Shown here one piece after another: positions 16,999 through 24,543 of a stretch of 38,042 nucleotides of DNA. The notes under the pieces were generated by a model. The model did no database searches. It was not told where the DNA came from and saw nothing but the letters and a program-made list of their open reading frames with translations. Positions within the stretch are counted from its first letter, which is position 1; each line of letters opens with the position of its first letter. Source of the DNA: Veillonella sp. KGMB01456 (lineage in GTDB: Bacteria; Bacillota; Negativicutes; Veillonellales; Veillonellaceae); NCBI RefSeq assembly GCF_023051165.1, contig NZ_JALKIG010000020.1, positions 1 through 38,042 of the forward strand, read 5' to 3'. Made by a program: the position numbers and the translations under genes.

Positions 16999-18291
16999 TC
17001 ACATAATTAAATTAACAATAAATGCATAAATGATAGCAGCACCCAAACAAATAGGTACACCTCTAAAAATTAATTTCCCGAACATATCTACTCGTTCTTC
17101 TTCGCTTACTGTACTTAATACTAAGCTGCCACCCGAAGAAAATGGAGATATTGCAGTAGCTTGTGCCCCAATAACGATAGCTGAGAATAATACAGCCGCA
17201 TCAATACCTGAAGCTTCAGCCAAATTAGGAACAAGTGGAAATAATGCCGGAGTTACTACACCCATAGTACTTGAAAAGAATGACATAAATCCACCAATAG
17301 CAGCCATTACAATAGGTACAACTGGAGCCGGAATCGTATCAGTAACAAATCCCGCAATTAATTTTACTGTTCCGGCTTTTATAGCTACTGATATTAACAT
17401 CCCTACACCACAAATCATGATTAATGTACCCCACGGCACTTTTTTTATGACTTCTTTTTCATCACCCAAGTTCATCAATAAAGCTAGGACTGCAAAAACA
17501 ACAGCAACTAAACCAACATCAATAGCTTTATCAAGAGTTTTTATAAGACCAACTTGCGGGAAAATAATGTGTAAAATAGGGAAAATTAATACAACTACAA
17601 TCATAGATACAACTAAAGCTAATGTTTTTTTCTGAACAGCATTAAATGCTTCCGGTAAAGAAATTTCTACAACATCAGCATTACCTTTTTTACGTGTATT
17701 AAATAAGATTAACAAACTCAATACTACTATTGGAACAACAAATGAGGCTAAAAAGATTTGGAATTCAAATCCATATGATACAGCTTCATAACCTGCTTGA
17801 TTCATTAAGCCAATAAAAACAACACCCCCAGGGCTAATCATAAAATTGTTACCGCATAAAGCTCCATAGTTAACGGCCAAAGCGCCGATTAATGGACTTA
17901 ACCCTGTCTTTCTGCATAGAAGCATAGTGATTGGTGTGAAAAAGGCCATTACTGCAAAGAATCCGGCACCTAATGCAGCTAAAATAGTGGCAGCTATAAA
18001 AATAGCAAATGGCAACAATTTAGGAACTTTGCGAGTTCTATATAGCATGTGCTGAGCTAACTTCTCTAATGTCCCATTAGTCATTGCAAAGTTATAGAAT
18101 AAAGAAATAGCTAAGATTACAAAGAATATACTTATCGGCCACATTTTGATAATGTCGCCAGGCTTAATGCCTAAATAAAATGTACCAATAATATAAGCAA
18201 ATACTATCCCAAAAAAACCTGTGTTAATTTTAGTCCTATACCCTAATGCAATAGCGAGTATAATGGCACATAAAATTAAAATGTTAGCCAT
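16999..18291 (-). CDS. MatC-like di/tricarboxylate permease (SLC13/ArsB superfamily)
   Basis: A 430-residue inner-membrane carrier with roughly 11-12 hydrophobic segments. Its N-terminal half resembles the malonate carrier MatC domain, and it contains ALAVNYGALCGNNFMISPGGVVFIG (read as short motifs GALCGNNF and SPGGVVF) and a late ATAISPFSSGGSL. Superfamily members import organic acids with ions. I start at the ATG covering 18289-18291, which has GGAGGG about 7 bases upstream; the ATG six codons earlier has none. The LigI-like hydrolase gene follows by 15 bases, so the pair is an operon. The substrate is inferred to be a polycarboxylate. Confidence 0.85.
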   Translation of the reverse strand: MANILILCAIILAIALGYRTKINTGFFGIVFAYIIGTFYLGIKPGDIIKMWPISIFFVILAISLFYNFAMTNGTLEKLAQHMLYRTRKVPKLLPFAIFIAATILAALGAGFFAVMAFFTPITMLLCRKTGLSPLIGALAVNYGALCGNNFMISPGGVVFIGLMNQAGYEAVSYGFEFQIFLASFVVPIVVLSLLILFNTRKKGNADVVEISLPEAFNAVQKKTLALVVSMIVVVLIFPILHIIFPQVGLIKTLDKAIDVGLVAVVFAVLALLMNLGDEKEVIKKVPWGTLIMICGVGMLISVAIKAGTVKLIAGFVTDTIPAPVVPIVMAAIGGFMSFFSSTMGVVTPALFPLVPNLAEASGIDAAVLFSAIVIGAQATAISPFSSGGSLVLSTVSEEERVDMFGKLIFRGVPICLGAAIIYAFIVNLIM

Positions 18292-18335
18292 ACAATTCCC
18301 TCCTATCAATTACCTATACCCATCTTTGATATTCG

Positions 18336-18390
18336 TTGCGCGCAATTACATTTTCAAATACAGTATATAATCTAAAGTCATAAACAACAA
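18336..18390 (-). promoter_or_regulatory. Promoter and palindrome before the permease-hydrolase operon
   Basis: On the minus strand TTGTTG (18390-18385), 17 bases, then TATACT (18367-18362). A perfect 10-bp palindrome, TTGCGCGCAA, at 18336-18345 lies about 10-20 bases downstream of the expected start. It is GC-rich in very AT-rich surroundings, consistent with an operator. Confidence 0.5.
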
Positions 18391-18510
18391 ATACTGATTA
18401 CTTTGCATCTAATATAGATTATTTTTATGCCTTAAATAAACATCCATTACTATGATTAGATATCAGGAGAAAAATTACATACTATTAACTTTGCTAAAAA
18501 TAAAAAAAAA

Positions 18511-18554
18511 TAGCGATTATACAGGCTATTCTGTACAATCGCTACATTTTTAAA
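18511..18554 (-). terminator. Terminator of the MarR gene
   Basis: TAGCGATTATACAG (18511-18524) pairs with CTGTACAATCGCTA (18531-18544) with one mismatch. On the minus strand a long T tract (nine T) follows. The rest of the gap up to the permease gene holds no supportable frame. Confidence 0.85.
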
Positions 18555-18688
18555 CTTAAAGAATATTTCTTTATCCTAATTTTTCTGATTCTTTTCTATT
18601 TTTCTTGATTAAAAACGTATCTGTATCCGCATCAGAATTCCAATGACATTCCATAACAATCACACCAAGAAAATACAATATCAAATTA

Positions 18689-19135
18689 CTATCTATTCTT
18701 AAAAAAATCATCTTTAGAGATATTTTCATAAATTCGTTGCGTTAATGAATGATAAAAATTACGTTCATCTTTAGTAAATCCTTTAAAAAGCTTTTCATTC
18801 CATTCATCTAATACATTTTCAATATCTTTTCTCATATCACGAGCTTTATCTGTAGCATAAATATTATAAGCTCTACGATCCTCAGCATTATTTACTTTAG
18901 TAAAATATCCGGCTTCAATAAGTTTAGCCACAGCTCTTGCAGTAGTTGCTTTATCAATTTCTATATTATTAGACAATTGCTCTTGTGTAATTCCATCATT
19001 TCGTATAGCCTCCATAAAGAAAATATATTGGCCACTTCCTAGCTGATACTTCTTTAAATGTTCACTAAAATATACTTGACTATATCGATATAGCAATGAA
19101 ATATATCTTGCTAATCTTACTCTTGCTCTTGCCAC
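18689..19135 (-). CDS. MarR family transcriptional regulator
   Basis: A 148-residue MarR protein: N-terminal dimer helix, then the winged helix with GITQEQLSNNIEIDKATTARAVAKLIEAGY, then the wing RRAYNIYATDKA and a C-terminal dimer helix. It uses a GTG start (19135-19133), supported by AGGAG at 19148-19144, 8 bases away. It sits between the two catabolic operons and on the same strand. MarR proteins typically repress and release on binding small aromatic or acidic ligands, so it is a good candidate regulator for one or both operons. Confidence 0.9.
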   Translation of the reverse strand: MARARVRLARYISLLYRYSQVYFSEHLKKYQLGSGQYIFFMEAIRNDGITQEQLSNNIEIDKATTARAVAKLIEAGYFTKVNNAEDRRAYNIYATDKARDMRKDIENVLDEWNEKLFKGFTKDERNFYHSLTQRIYENISKDDFFKNR

Positions 19136-19251
19136 TTTTAAATCTCCTATTAATATAAAGACTTATCTCAAATAAAAACTCTTTATATTTAGTATATCAT
19201 CTCAAAGCCAAATGATTAATCTAATTTTATATTATATAATACGTTAATTAC

Positions 19252-19281
19252 AAAAAAGGTGATGAGCAAATGCCCATCACC
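19252..19281 (-). terminator. Terminator of the DUF6282-GalB-RraA-DASS operon
   Basis: GGTGATG (19258-19264) pairs with CATCACC (19275-19281). On the minus strand T6 follows. It lies about 95 bases beyond the transporter stop codon and closes the four-gene operon before the MarR gene. Confidence 0.8.
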
Positions 19282-19375
19282 CTCCTAGTATTATTGTAAA
19301 AATTTATACTATTATTTAATCAGCCCCTATTGACTTTTAATAATCCTGACTGTCCAAGTTTAATAAACTATAGTA

Positions 19376-20857
19376 TTAGAAAATGCCCAATACCTTCCAA
19401 TAGGTTTGTGAGAAAACTAACAACAAAATATACCCTACAATCGTTAATGGTATACCAACCTTCATACAATCTTTTGCTGAAAAAGTATCTGTTGCAAATG
19501 CAAGAATCCCCTGTGGTGTATTAACCGGCAAAATAAACCCAAAATTAATAACAAAATGAAATACCATTGTTAAACCAACAATATTTAATCCCTCAAGTGG
19601 TAATCCTTGTAAAAGAGCGATAACAATCGGAATCATTGCCGAAGCTATTGCTGAACCAGATGCAAATCCAAGATGAATAATAATAATAAATAGCGAAATA
19701 ACTGCAAACACGCCAAAAATAGATGCATCAGCCAAGCCCATTCCGACTGAGATTTCATTAGCCAACCATTGTGCAGCCTTGGTAGTAAGTAAGGCAGAAC
19801 CCATGCTAATTCCCACACCTAAAAGCATAAGAGTCCCCCACGAAATATGACTTTCTGCCTGTTTCCAAGTCATAATGCCTGTCCAAGGTAATAGCATTAA
19901 AGTTACAGCTAAAATTGTTGTTGTCGTTGTATCGAAATTATGTAAGAACCCTTCAGTTACCCATAGCAATATCAATCCAGCAGAAATTGCTAAAAGTTTC
20001 TTTTCGGCAGGCGTAACTGCACCTAACTCCTCTAACTTAGCCTTTATAGTTTCGGCGCCACCCTTGATTTCATCCAGTTCAGGTGGCAACATATACATCG
20101 CAATAAAGTACAATATAATAGACATAACAATAGCAAACGGAGCTGCCGCAATGAACCACTGCATCCAAGATATATTACCATTTAAAAGTCTTTCAATAAA
20201 ACCCATTGTAACCATATTCTGTGCTGCCGCAGTTTTAATTCCTGTATTCCAAATGCTTCCAGTTTGAATAGTAACTACCATTAATAATGCAGCAAGCCTA
20301 CTTCCGGTCTTCATCCCAAACGCAGAAACAATACCTAATATAACCGGGACCATGCATCCTACACGAGCAGTAGTACTTGGAACTAAGAAAGCGAGTATAA
20401 TACCAACCAAAATCATCCCTGCGACTAAACGATTAGTCTTACTTCCGATACGTGACAAAATAAATAATGCAATTCGTTTGTCAAGTCCGGTCTGTGTCAT
20501 TGCCGCAGCCAAGAATAATGCTGCACCAACTAAAATTGTAGCACTGGCTGAAATCCCCATAAAAGCCATTTTCAACGCACTGCCAGTACCATAAATTACA
20601 TCAGGCTTGCCGACTTGAGGGGAAAACCCTACACATATAATCATTAATAATGAAAGAATTGCCGCACTAACCGGATAAGATACGGCTTCAGTGAGCCAAA
20701 TTATAACTGCAAAAACCAAAATACCTAACATTCTATGCCCTGCCGTTGGTAATTCAGTCGGTGTAGGTAACGCAAAAATTGCGGCCAACACTAATAACGC
20801 TATTAACATACCGTATTTTTTAAAAAATGGAACTTTCTTTTCGGTTACGATTTCCAT
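19376..20857 (-). CDS. DASS (SLC13/CitT) family anion transporter
   Basis: A 493-residue divalent-anion:sodium symporter-type carrier with 11 or more membrane segments. The first family motif, normally SNTA-like, reads PSTTARVG (near residues 155-162). The second, in the C-terminal half, is NTPQGILAF. The Asn-to-Thr change in the first motif is in the ion/substrate site and may shift specificity. Relatives carry citrate, tartrate, succinate or 2-oxoglutarate. As the last gene of the operon with the RraA-, PIG-L- and DUF6282-type genes, it most likely imports their substrate. AAGGGAG sets the start. Confidence 0.88.
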   Translation of the reverse strand: MEIVTEKKVPFFKKYGMLIALLVLAAIFALPTPTELPTAGHRMLGILVFAVIIWLTEAVSYPVSAAILSLLMIICVGFSPQVGKPDVIYGTGSALKMAFMGISASATILVGAALFLAAAMTQTGLDKRIALFILSRIGSKTNRLVAGMILVGIILAFLVPSTTARVGCMVPVILGIVSAFGMKTGSRLAALLMVVTIQTGSIWNTGIKTAAAQNMVTMGFIERLLNGNISWMQWFIAAAPFAIVMSIILYFIAMYMLPPELDEIKGGAETIKAKLEELGAVTPAEKKLLAISAGLILLWVTEGFLHNFDTTTTTILAVTLMLLPWTGIMTWKQAESHISWGTLMLLGVGISMGSALLTTKAAQWLANEISVGMGLADASIFGVFAVISLFIIIIHLGFASGSAIASAMIPIVIALLQGLPLEGLNIVGLTMVFHFVINFGFILPVNTPQGILAFATDTFSAKDCMKVGIPLTIVGYILLLVFSQTYWKVLGIF

Positions 20858-20917
20858 GCTTATACTCCCTTCATATATAAACGGAAAATACCAGGAATAC
20901 GAAAGTCAAAATTTTAA

Positions 20918-21619
20918 TTATTTATTTTGCTGCATTTCAACAACCCATTGCGGAGCAAGTTGTGGTAATTCTGTGCCATTTTTTTTAGCTTCTCTATACG
21001 CTGCAATTGTTTTATTCCGATTATCTTCGTATATAGCTTTTTCCTCAGCGGCACTCAAAACTATTTCTATATATTTTTTAGGTATTACACATACACCATC
21101 TAAATCACCACATACTAAATCTCCAGGCTCTACGACAACACCAGCACAGGTAATAGTTGTGTTGATATTTCCTTCGGCCTTTTTGATTGGTCCTCTCGGC
21201 ATTAAACCTTTACTATATACAGGAAACTTCAGTTCTATAGTTCCATCAAGATCTCTTGTATAACCATCAATAACCATACCTTTAAATCCCACTGCTTGAC
21301 ATGCACCCATGATTAAATCGCCAAAATACGCTCTTTCCCTATACCCTTTACCATCAATTACCATGATATAGCCATCTGCTTTAAAATTATAACTTGCTAT
21401 ATGAATTGGGTAGTTATTTCCCTCAGCCGCTTCTACAGTAAGAGCCGTACCAACCACTGTAGCTCCTCTTACACAGGGGTTGATGTCTGCGTCCATACAA
21501 CCTCCATTAGGAATATCAATTTTAGCGGCTTTCACTCCATCCAAAATTAATGCTACATTTAATTTTTCAGCTCTTTTAATAATATCTTCCGGTAACAATG
21601 GTGCACATTCATTAATCAT
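20918..21619 (-). CDS. RraA-fold class II aldolase (CHA/HMG aldolase type)
   Basis: A 233-residue RraA-like protein. The aldolase active-site residues are present: GDLIMGACQA (from residue 100) and the DGYTRD motif with Arg122 and Asp123, which bind the metal and substrate in 4-hydroxy-4-methyl-2-oxoglutarate/4-carboxy-4-hydroxy-2-oxoadipate aldolases (LigK, GalC, ProA). Those enzymes release pyruvate plus pyruvate or oxaloacetate. Length matches the aldolases (about 225-240) better than RraA proper (about 160). It follows a GalB-like gene, the same order of chemistry as in gallate breakdown. An aldolase is far more likely than an RNase E inhibitor. AGAGGG precedes the ATG. Confidence 0.88.
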   Translation of the reverse strand: MINECAPLLPEDIIKRAEKLNVALILDGVKAAKIDIPNGGCMDADINPCVRGATVVGTALTVEAAEGNNYPIHIASYNFKADGYIMVIDGKGYRERAYFGDLIMGACQAVGFKGMVIDGYTRDLDGTIELKFPVYSKGLMPRGPIKKAEGNINTTITCAGVVVEPGDLVCGDLDGVCVIPKKYIEIVLSAAEEKAIYEDNRNKTIAAYREAKKNGTELPQLAPQWVVEMQQNK

Positions 21620-21691
21620 AGTTTTATCCCTCTTATTGATAATTCGGTCAGGAATTATCCCCTTTATCTAATCTATTTTAGAAATATAAAT

Positions 21692-22429
21692 TTATACTAA
21701 TTCATCACCTGCAATAGGAAAAAAGCTTGAAAATGCCTCTCCATATTTATAAGTCTGATTACCTGAAATTCTTCTTAAATGATTGCCTCGAAGATTTGCT
21801 CTTTCTGTATAATACTGAATGAGATGATGCTGTGCCTGGAAACACTGCATCGCCGCAACTTTTTGTTCATAAACCTCTGTAATATCTACTAACTCATCAG
21901 GAACAAATTGTGATAGTTCAGTTTGATGAGGTTCAAACCCAAATAAACGCATTTGTTTAGTCGTTGGAAGATTATCTACAATAACGCCTCTTGAATTTGA
22001 ATGAATAGAGCATTCAAATACAAACTCTGATACATCATTATGATCAGGATTTAATATGTCTTTTCCTTTTTTATCATGCGTAATAATGATGTCTGGTCTA
22101 ACTTCTCTAATTTTCTTTACCATTCTCTTTCGAATATCTTCCGTAAGATACGGTCTCATTGGATAATCTGGAAGATCCCAAAACTCAATATTTTTAACGC
22201 CAAGAATTTCTGCGGCTTTAGTTGTTTCCTCTAGTCGATTCTGCTTTACAGTATCATACGTGGCTCCTTCTTTTTTCCACTGTGCTGCACTCTCACCTCT
22301 AACCCCAAAACTTAAAACCACAACATCCACATTAGCACCATGTTTAATGTATTTTGCAATTGTACCACCCGATCTCCATACATAATCTGCTGCATGTGCA
22401 CTTACTACTAAAATTCTCTTGCCTTCCAT
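21692..22429 (-). CDS. PIG-L family protein, GalB (4-oxalomesaconate hydratase)-like
   Basis: A 245-residue PIG-L/LmbE-fold zinc protein. The usual AHPDD motif is replaced by AHAADYVWRSGG (residues 11-22). As I recall, this AHAAD variant is typical of GalB, which hydrates 4-oxalomesaconate rather than deacetylating sugars. Predicted zinc ligands are His12, Asp15 and His130 (in NPDHNDV). The gene lies between DUF6282 and the aldolase gene on the same strand, and the aldolase would split the hydratase product. A deacetylase role cannot be excluded from sequence alone, but the context argues for the hydratase. Confidence 0.82.
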   Translation of the reverse strand: MEGKRILVVSAHAADYVWRSGGTIAKYIKHGANVDVVVLSFGVRGESAAQWKKEGATYDTVKQNRLEETTKAAEILGVKNIEFWDLPDYPMRPYLTEDIRKRMVKKIREVRPDIIITHDKKGKDILNPDHNDVSEFVFECSIHSNSRGVIVDNLPTTKQMRLFGFEPHQTELSQFVPDELVDITEVYEQKVAAMQCFQAQHHLIQYYTERANLRGNHLRRISGNQTYKYGEAFSSFFPIAGDELV

Positions 22430-22482
22430 AATAGTTCCTCCTAAATTACTCTAATCATTTTACTTAAACCCAATACAATCTT

Positions 22483-23391
22483 TTATTCAATGTCATTTTT
22501 CCCCAATAAAATTTTTGGATTAATTACAACCATAGTTCGAATTTCATCCTCAGAAAAACCTTTTTGTAAAAGTCTTTCTGCAAACTCTGCTAACCCTTCG
22601 TCTGGATAACACAGTTTTGTATTACCAAGATCAGTGGCAAGAATACAATTATCTGGCCCTACTTGTCTTATCTGATCTGCCACTATGTCAAACGCTACCT
22701 TGTCCGTCTTCCATGTTGTATAACACTGTTCAATCTTAGCTCCATAATCAATAAACTTTTTTTGATCTTCAACGGAATAAAATGTAGTTGGAAATGTTGC
22801 ATGTGTAATAAGTATATTTTTAACATTTCGTTTAGCTGCTTCAGGAACCAGCTTATAAGCTTCTTCATGAGAGATATGTCCGGTTGCTAAAATCAAATCG
22901 TATCTAGCTATAACATCTAAAACATCATAAACTTCTGGCTTCAACTGACCAAATTCATCAAGGATATTAATCGTAGGAACCTTAATTCCCGCATTCTTCA
23001 TCTCAATTACAATAGACGCCCAGAAGGCTAATTTTTTATTTGGATCTCCATTAAATTGATGTGCCATTTCATGTTCACTGTCACAAGTAGGAAACCAAAC
23101 CAATTTACAATTATCTCGAGCCGCCATTTCTACAGCCGGTGCATTTATTCCTCCGACTGAACTATTTAAAGTAATAGAGCCGATTGCATCACATTTCGGA
23201 TAAAGCTTATTTATTAATTTTGCTCTTTCACCGGTTTGAGTCCAATGTTTTTTTATAACGTATCCCGCCAGTGGACCATTCGTGCATCTTTCAGCCATTT
23301 CCAAGTCATCCATCTTTCTTGGTAACACATCCGGTGCAGAATGAACGTGTAAATCATAAGCCCCTTCAATTATTTTTTTTACATCACTCAT
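22483..23391 (-). CDS. DUF6282 family amidohydrolase-like protein
   Basis: A 302-residue TIM-barrel metal-hydrolase-like protein. Metal-site motifs follow the amidohydrolase pattern: DLHVHSAPD (His15, His17), ILATGHISHEE, ILITHATF and CILATDLGN. I assign it to DUF6282 from these. The reaction is unknown. It is the first gene of an operon whose next genes encode a GalB-like hydratase, an aldolase and a carrier, so it probably performs the entry step, such as opening a lactone or removing an amide. AAGGAGG 8 bases upstream fixes the start. The promoter about 105 bases upstream has an overlapping palindrome. Confidence 0.82.
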   Translation of the reverse strand: MSDVKKIIEGAYDLHVHSAPDVLPRKMDDLEMAERCTNGPLAGYVIKKHWTQTGERAKLINKLYPKCDAIGSITLNSSVGGINAPAVEMAARDNCKLVWFPTCDSEHEMAHQFNGDPNKKLAFWASIVIEMKNAGIKVPTINILDEFGQLKPEVYDVLDVIARYDLILATGHISHEEAYKLVPEAAKRNVKNILITHATFPTTFYSVEDQKKFIDYGAKIEQCYTTWKTDKVAFDIVADQIRQVGPDNCILATDLGNTKLCYPDEGLAEFAERLLQKGFSEDEIRTMVVINPKILLGKNDIE

Positions 23392-23495
23392 AATTAACCT
23401 CCTTCAAAATACCATTAATTTCATCCCCGCTATAGTTTTTTATACGCCAGAATGCAAATTATTTAATACTTTTGTGTTTCTTGCAACATCATTAT

Positions 23496-23530
23496 GAATG
23501 CATTCTATACCAATCATTCCTAAAAGTCAA
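23496..23530 (-). promoter_or_regulatory. Promoter of the DUF6282 operon with operator palindrome
   Basis: On the minus strand TTGACT (23530-23525), exactly 17 bases, then TAGAAT (23507-23502). The perfect palindrome GAATGCATTC (23496-23505) overlaps the -10 box and the expected start point near 23495, the classic position for a repressor. The leader before the DUF6282 start codon would be about 104 bases. Confidence 0.65.
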
Positions 23531-24210
23531 TAAAAATAATTGCAATAACATCTATTTCGCTCTTTCACATAAGATTGAAAAGGATATTTTATTCATATTT
23601 TAAGATTATAAATTCAATAAATTAAATATTTCTTCTTTATAAACCTATAACACTAAGAAATATGTATATCTTCGCCTTCAACATCCTCTTGCCATATAAA
23701 TATTTTAGTTGCTATAGCATCTATATATACTACACCTAAAATCCAACAAACCACTACATACCACAACAAAACAGGCGCACTAAATTATCAATCCACAAAG
23801 CAACATTTCTGCACAACATAAACATCACCCCCCAGAAATCATATTTATGCAGAAAAAAAATATACAAAAAAGCTGTAGCAAAATACCTATTAATCGAATT
23901 CTGCTACAGACTCGTCCTATTATTTATTCAAATATTCGCCTCTCATATCAAACAAAGTAAATTAAAGTTTTATTAAACTTCTCGACAGTACTATGCATTT
24001 CTTTTTAAATTTCTTCATAAAACTCAACATTCCACCATAAAATTTAGTCTAATCAAAAATCCGCTAGATCATCAAAATCAAATACTTACAAGATAAAAAT
24101 ATTATCTGCAAATACACACTTTTATGCTTTTACCATTTTACAAAAATCACATACGTATTTTTTATCTCACACGCTCCTTATTGAGTTCAATATTTGAATC
24201 AAATACACGA
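23531..24210. other. Long AT-rich intergenic region
   Basis: About 680 bases without a convincing gene. A minus-strand hairpin terminator (CTGTAGCA at 23873-23880 with TGCTACAG at 23902-23909, then T6 and a T8 run) shows that something may be transcribed leftward from 23910-24210, but only very short frames exist there. The longest tidy one, near 23990-24060 on the minus strand, would give about 23 basic residues and lacks a spaced ribosome site. Confidence 0.5.
23850..23909 (-). terminator. Orphan minus-strand terminator
   Basis: Perfect 8-bp stem 23873-23880/23902-23909 with a 21-base loop, followed on the minus strand by T6 and then an eight-T tract. It may back up the tRNA terminator or end an unrecognised small transcript. 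Confidence 0.6.
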
Positions 24211-24244
24211 AAAAAGGCCTCTCGAAATTTCGAGAAGCCTTTAT
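24211..24244 (-). terminator. Terminator of tRNA-Arg
   Basis: GGCTTCTCGAAA/TTTCGAGAGGCC stem with one mismatch, followed by T6 on the minus strand. It begins 6 bases after the encoded CCA of the tRNA. Confidence 0.85.
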
Positions 24245-24249
24245 TTATC

Positions 24250-24324
24250 TGGTGCGCCTAGCAGGATTCGAACCTGCGCACCCGGTTCCGGAGACCGGTG
24301 CTCTATCCCCTGAGCTATAGGCGC
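24250..24324 (-). tRNA. tRNA-Arg (anticodon CCG)
   Basis: A complete 75-base cloverleaf including encoded CCA. The acceptor stem is GCGCCTA/TAGGCGC with discriminator A. The D arm is GCTCAGGGGATAGAGC. The anticodon stem CCGGT/ACCGG has loop CTCCGGA, giving anticodon CCG for codon CGG. The T arm is GCAGGTTCGAATCCTGC. It is followed directly by a terminator. Confidence 0.97.
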
Positions 24325-24327
24325 ATA

Positions 24328-24447
24328 TTGGGATAACCTGATGTTTTCACAGTCACGAATCAAAACTAATACTTAATCATGAATCATAATTGCAAACCCC
24401 TTCAAGGTTACCCAATTATTATATCAGTGCTGATTATACACTGTCAA
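24328..24447 (-). promoter_or_regulatory. Consensus promoter and hairpin leader of tRNA-Arg
   Basis: On the minus strand TTGACA (24447-24442), 18 bases, TATAAT (24423-24418): both hexamers are perfect. The expected start is near 24411, leaving a leader of almost 90 bases before the tRNA. TTGGGTAACCT (24415-24405) and AGGTTATCCCAA (24339-24328) pair with one bulge and close this leader into a stem-loop ending 3 bases before the mature tRNA. Confidence 0.6.
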
Positions 24448-24452
24448 ATACG

Positions 24453-24505
24453 GGCTAAGTCATAATCTAGCTATAATCTAGCTATAATCTAGTTATAACT
24501 TAGCC
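24453..24505. repeat. Four tandem 11-bp repeats inside an 8-bp inverted repeat
   Basis: Units at 24461-24471, 24472-24482, 24483-24493 and 24494-24504 follow TATAATCTAGC with one change in each of units 1 and 3 and two in unit 4. GGCTAAGT (24453-24460) and ACTTAGCC (24498-24505) bracket them. They lie immediately upstream of the -35 box of the tRNA promoter and also downstream of the uracil permease gene. Confidence 0.75.
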
Positions 24506-24543
24506 GTACCGTATACACGGCTCAATCAAAACACAACCTCAAC

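Noticed and set aside
20918-21619. RraA as ribonuclease E regulator
   Set aside because: The protein has the full-length aldolase form with Arg122-Asp123 and sits in a catabolic operon.
23910-24210. Short basic peptide frame on the minus strand before the orphan terminator
   Set aside because: About 23 codons with no properly spaced ribosome site and no recognisable pattern.
24453-24505. CRISPR array
   Set aside because: The units are 11 bp and directly tandem with no spacers, and no cas genes are present.
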